A stretch of 64,000 nucleotides of DNA, taken from positions 1 through 64,000 of the forward strand of contig CAYWBI010000001.1 in assembly GCA_964456445.1 (NCBI GenBank), in the 5' to 3' direction. Below are positions 24,065 through 31,293 of the stretch, piece by piece. The position numbers were made by a program, and so were the translations under genes. Under the pieces are notes generated by a model. It saw only the letters and a list, made by a program, of their open reading frames with translations. It had not been told where the DNA came from and ran no database searches. Position 1 is the stretch's first letter. Every line of letters starts with the position of its first letter. This DNA is from CAYWBI01 sp964456445. GTDB lineage: Bacteria > Calditrichota > Calditrichia > Calditrichales > J004.

Positions 24065-25612
24065 GTGCAAATATTATTTTTGCTTATCGGTGGTTTTATT
24101 TGTCTTCTCGCCGGTTGGTTGTTAAACAATTTTGTCGGTAAAAACAGTAAAAAGCGGGTTATAAAAGAAGCGGAAATAATTTTAGCCGATGCTGCCCAGG
24201 AAGCGGACAATTTAAAAAAAGAAAAACTTCTGGAAGTTGAAGAAGAAAATTTTAATCTGCGGCAGAAACTTGAAGAAGAATTTCAGCAAAAAAAGAGTTC
24301 CTTCGGTAAATTTGAAAATGAGTTGTTGGCCAAAGATAACAATATTGATCGCAAAGCTGATTTGGTCGCTAAAAAAGAACGTGATAGCCTCCTGTTTGAA
24401 AAGGAGCTCAATAACCGTGCAAACTCCCTAAATATCCGTCAGAAAAAATTAGAGATGGCTATTGAGGAAGCAAACCATAAATTAGAAGATTTATCCGGGC
24501 TTACTTCGGAAGAAGCTAAAAAAATTCTAATGGATAATCTTATTGAAGAAGCGAAAACTGAGGCTGTACACACTGTTTATTCCATTACCGAAAAAGCAAA
24601 GAAAACTGCCGCGGAAGAAGCGCGAAATATTTTAATTTCATCGATGGAACAAATTGTTGCCACAAATACCATCGAATCTACAGTTACAACCGTTGCTTTG
24701 CCATCAGACGATATGAAAGGCAGGATCATCGGTAAGGAAGGTCGTAATATACGTTCATTTGAAATTGTTACCGGTGTTGACGTTATTGTCGACGATACAC
24801 CTCTGGCTGTCTTGCTTAGTGCATTCGACCCTTACCGGAGGGAAGTTGCCAAAGTAACCATGGAGCGCCTCGTGAGCGATGGACGTATCCATCCTGGTCG
24901 CATTGAAGAAATGTATGAGAAAATTACCAATGAAATGGACGAATATTTCACCGAAGTCGGCGAAGAAGCCTTGCATGAACTCAGCATTATTGGCTTACAT
25001 CCGGATATCGTAAAAGCGCTTGGAAAACTTAAATACCGTTCCAACTACGGGCAGAATGTGCTACAACATTGTAAGGAGGTTGCCGAACTTTCGGGTATTC
25101 TGGGGGCGATGCTCGATCTTGACACAAAATTACTCCGACGCGCCGGGATATTACATAAAATAGGTTTGGTCTTAAACAAGGCTGTTGATTCCGATTATTC
25201 AAAAGTAGGACATGATTTTATAAAAAAATACGGAGAACATCCCCTGGTGTTAAATGCAATTCTTGCTTTTAACCATAAAGAATTGGCCAACTCGCCAATG
25301 CCGTTTATTCTTAAAATAGCAGATCAAATTAGTCGCAAGCGTCCTGGCGCACAAAGGGAAGTTATAGAAAATTACGTAAAACGTTTAAAAGCGCTCGAAG
25401 AAATTGTCGATTCATTTGAGGGCGTTAAAACAGCCTATGCCATTCAGTCCGGAAAAGAAATCCGCATTATTATTGACCATACCAAGGCAGACGATGCCAT
25501 GAGTAATCAAATTGCCATCGATGTCGCACGCCGTGTTAAAAAGGACTATGGAAAAACAGCCCCACTAAAAATCAATGTAATCCGTGAATTTCGTTCGGTG
25601 GATTACGCGTAG
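24065..25612 (+). CDS. rny: RNase Y with degenerate HD active site
   Basis: RNase Y is a membrane-anchored endoribonuclease that starts mRNA decay. The 515-residue protein has an N-terminal membrane helix (about 3-20), a long coiled-coil (about 25-190), a KH domain (about 205-270, LPSDDMKGRIIGKEGRNIRS) and the HD region (about 330-425). The first metal histidine is present (H335 in LQHCKEVA), but the HD pair reads H364-K365 (GILHKIGL), the GSH histidine is Y378 and the HH pair is N403-H404. The nuclease site therefore appears lost while the RNA-binding and scaffold parts remain. The start is GTG at 24065 behind AGAAGGAG. The gene sits between the ncRNA and the YmdB-type gene. Confidence 0.9.
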   Translation: MQILFLLIGGFICLLAGWLLNNFVGKNSKKRVIKEAEIILADAAQEADNLKKEKLLEVEEENFNLRQKLEEEFQQKKSSFGKFENELLAKDNNIDRKADLVAKKERDSLLFEKELNNRANSLNIRQKKLEMAIEEANHKLEDLSGLTSEEAKKILMDNLIEEAKTEAVHTVYSITEKAKKTAAEEARNILISSMEQIVATNTIESTVTTVALPSDDMKGRIIGKEGRNIRSFEIVTGVDVIVDDTPLAVLLSAFDPYRREVAKVTMERLVSDGRIHPGRIEEMYEKITNEMDEYFTEVGEEALHELSIIGLHPDIVKALGKLKYRSNYGQNVLQHCKEVAELSGILGAMLDLDTKLLRRAGILHKIGLVLNKAVDSDYSKVGHDFIKKYGEHPLVLNAILAFNHKELANSPMPFILKIADQISRKRPGAQREVIENYVKRLKALEEIVDSFEGVKTAYAIQSGKEIRIIIDHTKADDAMSNQIAIDVARRVKKDYGKTAPLKINVIREFRSVDYA

Positions 25613-25613
25613 G

Positions 25614-26426
25614 ATGAATATTTTATTTATTGGCGATATTGTTGCCCAGGCAGGATTGGATATTGCCAGTGATTTAATGCCTCGTTTAATCCGTGATTTG
25701 AAAATCGATTACTGTATTGTAAATGGTGAAAACGCAGATATGGGCAAGGGCATACGTCGCAAAGATGCCGAAAAGCTTTTGGAATGTGGCGCAGATGTTC
25801 TCACAGGCGGCAATCACAGCTTTCAAAAAAACAGTAGCGATGTATTGATAAATCCCTTACTTAAAACATTGCGACCCGCAAATTATCCACCGGATAATCC
25901 CGGTACCGGGTATATGCTCATCGCAAAGAAGGGGATTAACCCACTGGCTGTGTTAAATTTACAGGGCCGTGCCTTTTTACCGGCAATTGATTGTCCCTTT
26001 CGCTTTACCGATTCGATTTTACCCGAACTCAAATCACAGTCAAAATTTATATTCGTGGATTTTCATGCCGAGGCAACTGCGGAGAAACAAGCATTTGCCT
26101 GGGATTTTGATGGCAAAGTTTCCATAGTCGTCGGAACGCATACCCATGTTCAAACAGCGGACAACCGTGTCCTTCCAAAGGGCACGGCCTATATTTCCGA
26201 TGTAGGCATGACGGGCGCAGCCAATAGTGTTATTGGTATGGATGTGGATACGGCCATCAAACGCTTTCGTTCACAACAGCTCAAGTATTTCAAGACAACA
26301 AATCAAAATCCACGCCTAAACGGTGTTTTTGTTAAATTGAACGACCAAACGGGCAAAGCTCTTTCCATCGAACGTATTAACATTGATAGGGATGAATATG
26401 GATCAGGGAAAATTATTAAGCGGTAA
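25614..26426 (+). CDS. YmdB-family metallophosphoesterase
   Basis: This 270-residue calcineurin-like phosphoesterase of the TIGR00282/YmdB family has MNILFIGDIV with the first metal aspartate, NGENADMGKGI, DVLTGGNHSF, DFHAEATAEKQAFAWDFDG, VVGTHTHVQTAD and GTAYISDVGMTGA. Family members hydrolyse 2',3'-cyclic nucleotides and modulate RNase Y in Bacillus, where the genes are also neighbours. I chose the ATG at 25614, one base after the rny stop codon; an upstream ATG at 25584 would overlap rny without homology. The gene overlaps folD by 29 bases. Confidence 0.9.
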   Translation: MNILFIGDIVAQAGLDIASDLMPRLIRDLKIDYCIVNGENADMGKGIRRKDAEKLLECGADVLTGGNHSFQKNSSDVLINPLLKTLRPANYPPDNPGTGYMLIAKKGINPLAVLNLQGRAFLPAIDCPFRFTDSILPELKSQSKFIFVDFHAEATAEKQAFAWDFDGKVSIVVGTHTHVQTADNRVLPKGTAYISDVGMTGAANSVIGMDVDTAIKRFRSQQLKYFKTTNQNPRLNGVFVKLNDQTGKALSIERINIDRDEYGSGKIIKR

Positions 26427-27297
26427 GATCGTTGCCGACGCTCTAAATGAAAAGTCGATTGCCCAGGTAAAATTTTTAAAAAATAAAAATATCAATCCTT
26501 CACTTACCGTGATCATCGTTGGTGAAGACCCCGCTTCCAGCGTTTACGTCCGGCATAAGCAAAAGGCCTCTGAAAAATTAGGGATTATATCCCATACAAT
26601 CCGTCTTCCGCAAACAATTTCTGAAAATGATCTTTTAGTTGAAATCAAACGTCTGAACACCGACGCCTCGGTGCACGGTATATTGGTGCAACTGCCATTG
26701 CCCAGCGATATCAATGAGCAAAAAGTAATCGATACCATAAATCCATTAAAAGATGTAGATTGTTTTCACCCCCAAAATGTGGGGTTATTAAGTATTGGCC
26801 GACCTTATGTATTGCCATGTACACCGGCGGGAATTATTGAAATTATGAAATATTACCAAATTGAAAGCGATGGCAAACATATTGTTGTAGCAGGCAGGAG
26901 CAATATTGTAGGTAAACCCATGGCCAGTTTGCTTATCCAGAAAAACAGATATGCAAATGCTACCGTTACAACCGTACATTCCCACACAAAAAATATGCAG
27001 GAAATCTGTAAGCAGGCAGATATTTTAATCGCAGCCATTGGCAAGGCTGCATTTTTTTCCAATGAGTTTATAAAAGAAGGCGCGGTAGTGATCGATGTTG
27101 GTATAAACCGCGTGGATTCTCCACAATCCAAAAGAGGCTATAAGCTTGTTGGTGATGTAAATTTTAACGATGTTGTGGATAAAGTACGATTTATCACCCC
27201 GGTTCCGGGTGGGGTAGGGCCGATGACCATTGCTATGCTCATGCGGAACACACTTACGGTTACCGCAAAACAGAGTGGATGCTCACTGCCGGAATAA
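26398..27297 (+). CDS. folD: Methylenetetrahydrofolate dehydrogenase/cyclohydrolase FolD
   Basis: FolD interconverts 5,10-methylene-, methenyl- and 10-formyl-tetrahydrofolate, supplying purine and initiator-tRNA formylation. The 299-residue product has the catalytic YVRHKQKASEKLGI lysine, VHGILVQLPLPSDI, LKDVDCFHPQNVG, PCTPAGIIEIM, the NADP fold VVAGRSNIVGKPMASLLI and PVPGGVGPMTIAMLM. Three starts are possible; ATG 26398, six bases after AGGG, gives the normal N-terminus MDQGKLLSGK. It overlaps the end of the YmdB-type gene and ends just before a DUF58 gene. Confidence 0.95.
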   Translation: MDQGKLLSGKIVADALNEKSIAQVKFLKNKNINPSLTVIIVGEDPASSVYVRHKQKASEKLGIISHTIRLPQTISENDLLVEIKRLNTDASVHGILVQLPLPSDINEQKVIDTINPLKDVDCFHPQNVGLLSIGRPYVLPCTPAGIIEIMKYYQIESDGKHIVVAGRSNIVGKPMASLLIQKNRYANATVTTVHSHTKNMQEICKQADILIAAIGKAAFFSNEFIKEGAVVIDVGINRVDSPQSKRGYKLVGDVNFNDVVDKVRFITPVPGGVGPMTIAMLMRNTLTVTAKQSGCSLPE

Positions 27298-27302
27298 CGT
27301 TT

Positions 27303-28193
27303 ATGGATAAAACAACTTTTTTAGACTCCCGGTTTATATCATCTGTCGAAAATCTCGAACTAATTGCCCGGCAAGTGGTGGAGGGTTTTATAACAGGATT
27401 ACATAAAAGCCCCTTTCATGGCTTTAGTGTTGAGTTCAGTGAACACCGCTCATATCAACAAGGTGACAGCTTAAAACATTTAGACTGGAAAGTTTTGGCG
27501 CGCAGTGAACGATATTATATCAAACAGTATGAGGAGGAAACAAATCTACGATGTCATATTCTGCTTGATACATCTCGTTCGATGGGATTTTCCAGCTCAA
27601 ATCTATCCAAATTAGATTATGCCAAAATTTTATCGGCATCCTTGTCTTATTTAATGTTAAAACAAAAAGATGCCACTGGATTGATCCTGTTTGCCGACAA
27701 GATTTTAAAAAAATTACAACCCCGCTCGGTATCAACCTATCTGAATACAATCCAAAGCACGCTTGCAGCTGCCAGGCCGCAAGACCAAACCAATATTGCT
27801 TCGGTCCTAAATGAAATGGCCGAAAAAATACAGCGACGTTCATTTATTATCATCATCTCAGATTTGTTGGATGATCCGCAAAAGGTGCTTGAAGGTATTA
27901 GGCACCTTAGATATAACAACCATGAAGTTTTGGTCCTGCAGGTATTGGACCGTCAGGAAATGGAGTTAGGTTTCCAGGGGCAAATTGAATTTGAAGATAT
28001 GGAACAAGGGTATATTATAAAAACAGATACCAAATATATCCGCCGGGAATATCAGAAACTTATTCAGGAACATATACGAATTTTAAGCACCGGGTTTCTT
28101 GAAAATTATATTGATTATATCCAGGTTTTTAGTGATGAGCCGCCGGACAAAGTTTTACACCGCTATCTTAACAGAAGAAAGGGATGGCATTAA
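27303..28193 (+). CDS. DUF58 (von Willebrand A-like) protein
   Basis: The 296-residue protein has the DUF58 core: SVEFSEHRSYQQGDSLKHLD and the downstream WKVLARSERYYIKQYEEE, followed by a vWA-like segment with LLDTSRSMGF (MIDAS-type DxSxS) and IIIISDLLDDP. DUF58 proteins normally sit beside a MoxR-type AAA ATPase and BatA/BatB-like vWA proteins and are thought to help assemble metal-dependent or envelope complexes. None of those partners is nearby, so it stands alone after folD with a 5-base gap. The ATG at 27303 is used because the frame's earlier start is inside folD. Confidence 0.85.
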   Translation: MDKTTFLDSRFISSVENLELIARQVVEGFITGLHKSPFHGFSVEFSEHRSYQQGDSLKHLDWKVLARSERYYIKQYEEETNLRCHILLDTSRSMGFSSSNLSKLDYAKILSASLSYLMLKQKDATGLILFADKILKKLQPRSVSTYLNTIQSTLAAARPQDQTNIASVLNEMAEKIQRRSFIIIISDLLDDPQKVLEGIRHLRYNNHEVLVLQVLDRQEMELGFQGQIEFEDMEQGYIIKTDTKYIRREYQKLIQEHIRILSTGFLENYIDYIQVFSDEPPDKVLHRYLNRRKGWH

Positions 28194-28254
28194 CTGGATT
28201 ATTTTAAAGCTTTACTGTAAGTTATCTAAACAGTCAAATTAAATAACTCTAACC

Positions 28255-28629
28255 ATGAATTTAGATAAGCTTACATATTCCATTGGTCAGGCGGCAGAAA
28301 TCATTGATGCCCCACAATCTACGATACGTTATTGGGAAACGGTAATCGATGTACTAAATCCTGAAAAAACAGCCGGGGGAAGCCGCCGTTATACAAAGGG
28401 CGATATAAAAATACTTCTTAAATTAAAAACTTTATTGTACGATGAAGGCCGTACGATAAAAGGGGCCAACAAATATTTTTCCACCTGGGAGTCTAAAGAC
28501 GAAAAAGCAAATGAAGAAATGACCGGCTATAAAAGCACAACTTCGACAAAAGAAAATAAACGTCTTTTGCAAGAGATAAAGAATGAATTAATTGAAATTC
28601 GCGAGTTACTAAATAGCAATAGGGATTGA
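28255..28629 (+). CDS. MerR-family transcriptional regulator
   Basis: The 124-residue protein has a winged-helix HTH of the MerR type: LTYSIGQAAEIIDAPQSTIR, YWETVIDVLNPEKTAGGSRR, then a helical segment DIKILLKLKTLLYDEGRTIK and GANKYF. The C-terminal 45 residues are charged and coiled-coil-like, with no effector-binding domain or metal cysteines. Such short MerR proteins occur between the pheT region and tRNA-Pro in several phyla. The tRNA-Pro gene starts 33 bases downstream, so they may share a transcript. Its targets are unknown. Confidence 0.88.
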   Translation: MNLDKLTYSIGQAAEIIDAPQSTIRYWETVIDVLNPEKTAGGSRRYTKGDIKILLKLKTLLYDEGRTIKGANKYFSTWESKDEKANEEMTGYKSTTSTKENKRLLQEIKNELIEIRELLNSNRD

Positions 28630-28662
28630 TTTTAAATAGCTGGCATATTAATTTTAACCAAT

Positions 28663-28736
28663 CGGAGCGTGGCGCAGCCTGGTAGCGTACTTGAATGGGG
28701 TTCAAGGGGTCGCTGGTTCAAATCCAGTCGCTCCGA
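28663..28736 (+). tRNA. tRNA-Pro (GGG)
   Basis: The acceptor stem CGGAGCG pairs perfectly with CGCTCCG. The anticodon stem CTTGA/TCAAG encloses ATGGGGT, giving anticodon GGG at 28697-28699, and the T arm is GGTTCAAATCC. The discriminator is A and CCA is not encoded. Confidence 0.96.
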
Positions 28737-28740
28737 CATT

Positions 28741-28775
28741 AAGCCGGAAAACAATCAGTTCTCCGGCTTTTTTTT
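28741..28775 (+). terminator. Rho-independent terminator after tRNA-Pro
   Basis: AAGCCGGA pairs with TCCGGCTT around a 13-base loop and continues into a run of eight T. It closes the merR/tRNA-Pro transcript. Confidence 0.9.
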
Positions 28776-28837
28776 GAGGTGTTCCCTTTATGATAAATCA
28801 GGATGGGTGATCGACAGTTTCTGTCCCCCCGGATTAT

Positions 28838-29569
28838 ATGCGTACAAATAAAAAGAATATTGAAAGCTATCCGGCGTATGATGTTTTAATTCCGGCCTAT
28901 AATGCACGTGCAACTATTGGCACATTAATAGAAAAGCTCGGGACATTGTCATATCCTCCAGGAAAAATTTGTATAGTGGATGATGGCTCAACAGATGGAA
29001 TGTTGCCGGGACGCGTGTCAAAAACGATAAAAATTATCCGGAGGGCAAAAAACGGTGGAAAGGGTTTAGCTTTAAAAGAGGGATTTGATTGGTTTCTGAT
29101 GAATTCGGATAATCCTTTCTTATGTTGCATGGACGCTGACCTGCAGCATGATCCGGAAGAGATCAAAAATTTTCTGCAACAGTTGGCACAAGATAGCAGT
29201 ATAAAGAGTGTCGTGGGCGCAAGAAGTTTTAAATGGTCTCAAATGCCCCCGCACCGGACCGTTTCAAACCGGTTAACATCATGGATTGTTGAATTGTTGG
29301 CGGGTTTTCCGGTACAGGACAGTCAATGTGGCTTTCGTTTTATTCACCGGGATATATTAAGTAATATTCATCTTGATGAACACGGCTTTCAGTTGGAAAG
29401 TGAATTTTTTTTTCGCTTAGCGGATTTGAATCTCCGACCGGAGTTTGTAAATATATCAACGATTTATACGGAACACGGATCGCATATCGGCCATTTCAGG
29501 GATACTGCCCGATTTATAAAACTTATCAGCAGGGAAATAAGACGTAAGTGGTTTATACAAGAAAAATAA
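28838..29569 (+). CDS. Family 2 glycosyltransferase (dolichyl-phosphate mannosyltransferase-like)
   Basis: The 243-residue protein is a soluble GT-A fold glycosyltransferase: YDVLIPAYNARATIGTLIEK, ICIVDDGSTDGM (nucleotide-sugar aspartates), GGKGLALKEG, and the metal-binding CCMDADLQHDPEEI. A later QDSQCGFRFI segment and GFQLESEFFFRL fit the DPM1/GtrB group that loads a sugar onto a polyprenyl phosphate. No C-terminal membrane helices are present, unlike GtrB. It overlaps pcm by 22 bases, and DUF368, a polyprenyl-phosphate transporter family, lies next, which fits a lipid-linked sugar role. Confidence 0.86.
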   Translation: MRTNKKNIESYPAYDVLIPAYNARATIGTLIEKLGTLSYPPGKICIVDDGSTDGMLPGRVSKTIKIIRRAKNGGKGLALKEGFDWFLMNSDNPFLCCMDADLQHDPEEIKNFLQQLAQDSSIKSVVGARSFKWSQMPPHRTVSNRLTSWIVELLAGFPVQDSQCGFRFIHRDILSNIHLDEHGFQLESEFFFRLADLNLRPEFVNISTIYTEHGSHIGHFRDTARFIKLISREIRRKWFIQEK

Positions 29570-30183
29570 ATGAAATGATTGCCCGCCTAAAGGACATGGG
29601 AATAACCGATTCGAACGTACTTAAGGCCATGCAACAAATCCCAAGACATAAATTTGTTTCTCCGGGTTCTGAATTCAGGGCTTATGAAGAAGCCGCTTTA
29701 CCAATAGGATATGGTCAAACTATTTCGCACCCCTATACCGTAGCCATCATGACACAAACCCTGAAAGTAAAAAAAGGGGACCGTGTCCTGGAAATTGGAA
29801 CGGGTTCCGGTTATCAAACGGCAGTGCTTTGTGCCTTAGGCGCACAGGTGTTTACGGTAGAGAGGGTTGCAGCCCTGTCCCAGAAAGCCCAAAACCGCTT
29901 AATGGACATGGGAATGCATTTTGTCCCGCGTATCGGTGACGGGACGCTTGGATGGCAAACCTACGCGCCGTATAACAGTATAATCATCACAGCCGGGGCA
30001 CCGGTTAGTCCACTGAAAATAATTGATCAACTTCAGGATGATGGCAAATTGCTTGTACCCATTGGTGATGAGCAGAAACAAGTATTGACCCTATATAAAA
30101 AAGATGGCGGTCAGGTAGTAACGCAGAGTCTTGATAAGCTTTCTTTTGTACCTTTGATTGGCCGAAAGGGCTGGAAGGAATAA
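29548..30183 (+). CDS. pcm: Protein-L-isoaspartate O-methyltransferase
   Basis: Pcm methylates isoaspartyl residues in damaged proteins so they can revert to aspartate. The 211-residue protein has the PCMT start region VLKAMQQIPRHKFVSPG, YGQTISHPYTVAIMT, the SAM-binding VLEIGTGSGYQTAVL and FTVERVAALSQKAQ, and GAPVSPLKIIDQLQDDGKLL. It begins with GTG at 29548, overlapping the glycosyltransferase by 22 bases; ATG at 29575 is an alternative start that would keep the whole domain. The TISHPYTVA motif confirms the family. Confidence 0.92.
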   Translation: MVYTRKINEMIARLKDMGITDSNVLKAMQQIPRHKFVSPGSEFRAYEEAALPIGYGQTISHPYTVAIMTQTLKVKKGDRVLEIGTGSGYQTAVLCALGAQVFTVERVAALSQKAQNRLMDMGMHFVPRIGDGTLGWQTYAPYNSIIITAGAPVSPLKIIDQLQDDGKLLVPIGDEQKQVLTLYKKDGGQVVTQSLDKLSFVPLIGRKGWKE

Positions 30184-30212
30184 AAAATAATGACTCATCA
30201 TAATGGAAGAAA

Positions 30213-31109
30213 ATGAAAAAATCAGCATATATACGTTTGTTTTTAGTCGGCATGGCCATGGGTGTGGCCAATATAATTCCTGGTGTCAGTGGAGGGACTA
30301 TTGCAGTGGTCTTTGGCATTTATGCGCAATTGATGGACGCCCTCGGTAATTTTATTTCGGATAAAAAACGGCGCAAAGAACATATTAAATTTCTCATTGT
30401 TTTATTTGGTGGTTCTGTTATCGCAGTTGTTGCCCTGGCCGGTTTACTTTCCTGGGCCTATCAAAATTATCCTTTGATGACCGTATATTTTTTTATGGGG
30501 CTAATTCTGGGCAGCGTTCCCGTTGTGATAAATTCCCATTCCGATATGAGACCAACACCGGGCAGGGGAACTGCTATGATTCTTGGTGTGGCAGTTGTCG
30601 TTATTTTGGCAATGTTTCAATCTACCGGAACGGATGGCAACGCACTTGTAACAACCTTTAGCGGTTACGGGACAGGTGACTATTTTTTCTTTTTAATAAG
30701 CGGCGTTATCGCGGCATCGGCAATGATTATACCCGGTGTAAGCGGATCCTTTATTTTAATATTGCTTGGTGGGTATTGGACTGTTCTTGGGGCCCTGAGC
30801 GGTTTGCCACAATTGCTGATAAAGTACGGTTTTCCGGAGGAGGTCCGGATAAGGTTGTTTATACTTGTCTCGCTGGGCATAGGCGTGGTTATAGGTATAT
30901 TGGGTTTTTCCAGGATCATGGACAGGGCGCTAAAAAATTATCCATCAATAACCTTGTATACAATTTTAGGATTGATTATAGGATCATTCTATCAGATATT
31001 CCCGGGATTTTCATTTGATTTAAATGGTTTTGGCGCGCTTGTAACATTTGTTGTCGGTGTGTGGGTTTCCTTACGTTTTTCTAAGAATGACATGAATCAG
31101 AAAGCTTAA
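30213..31109 (+). CDS. DUF368 membrane protein (undecaprenyl-phosphate transporter family)
   Basis: The 298-residue protein has about eight membrane segments and the two repeated DUF368 motifs NIIPGVSGGTIAVVFGIY (about 20-37) and MIIPGVSGSFILILLGGYW (about 170-188). Members named PopT have been reported to return undecaprenyl phosphate across the inner membrane. It starts 29 bases after pcm behind GGAAG. With the upstream glycosyltransferase it may belong to lipid-linked sugar recycling; the direct role here is inferred. Confidence 0.9.
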   Translation: MKKSAYIRLFLVGMAMGVANIIPGVSGGTIAVVFGIYAQLMDALGNFISDKKRRKEHIKFLIVLFGGSVIAVVALAGLLSWAYQNYPLMTVYFFMGLILGSVPVVINSHSDMRPTPGRGTAMILGVAVVVILAMFQSTGTDGNALVTTFSGYGTGDYFFFLISGVIAASAMIIPGVSGSFILILLGGYWTVLGALSGLPQLLIKYGFPEEVRIRLFILVSLGIGVVIGILGFSRIMDRALKNYPSITLYTILGLIIGSFYQIFPGFSFDLNGFGALVTFVVGVWVSLRFSKNDMNQKA

Positions 31110-31131
31110 AAAATTTGTTTTTCTATTTGAT

Positions 31132-31160
31132 TTGATTGTCTCATCTATTTAAATTAAAAA
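31132..31160 (+). promoter_or_regulatory. Possible promoter for tRNA-Pro (CGG)
   Basis: TTGATT at 31132-31137 and TAAAAA at 31155-31160 are 17 bases apart, ending 8 bases before the tRNA. Overlapping alternatives exist (TTGATT at 31127), so the exact pair is uncertain. Confidence 0.4.
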
Positions 31161-31168
31161 TCTTTATT

Positions 31169-31242
31169 CGGGGTGTGGCGCAGCCCGGTAGCGCGCACCG
31201 TTCGGGACGGTGAGGCCGGAGGTTCAAATCCTCTCACCCCGA
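31169..31242 (+). tRNA. tRNA-Pro (CGG)
   Basis: CGGGGTG pairs perfectly with CACCCCG. The anticodon stem CACCG/CGGTG encloses TTCGGGA, giving anticodon CGG at 31203-31205. The discriminator is A and CCA is not encoded. This is the second proline isoacceptor in the window, differing from the GGG one at 28663. Confidence 0.96.
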
Positions 31243-31293
31243 CTTTTTTTACTTTTCCCGTTTTAGCTCAACCCCATACAAAGACCCGTGTCC

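Noticed and set aside
23947..24141. 64-codon plus-strand frame across the 6S-like RNA
   Set aside because: It covers the structured RNA, its terminator and the start of rny; the RNA fold and the rny start explain the sequence better.
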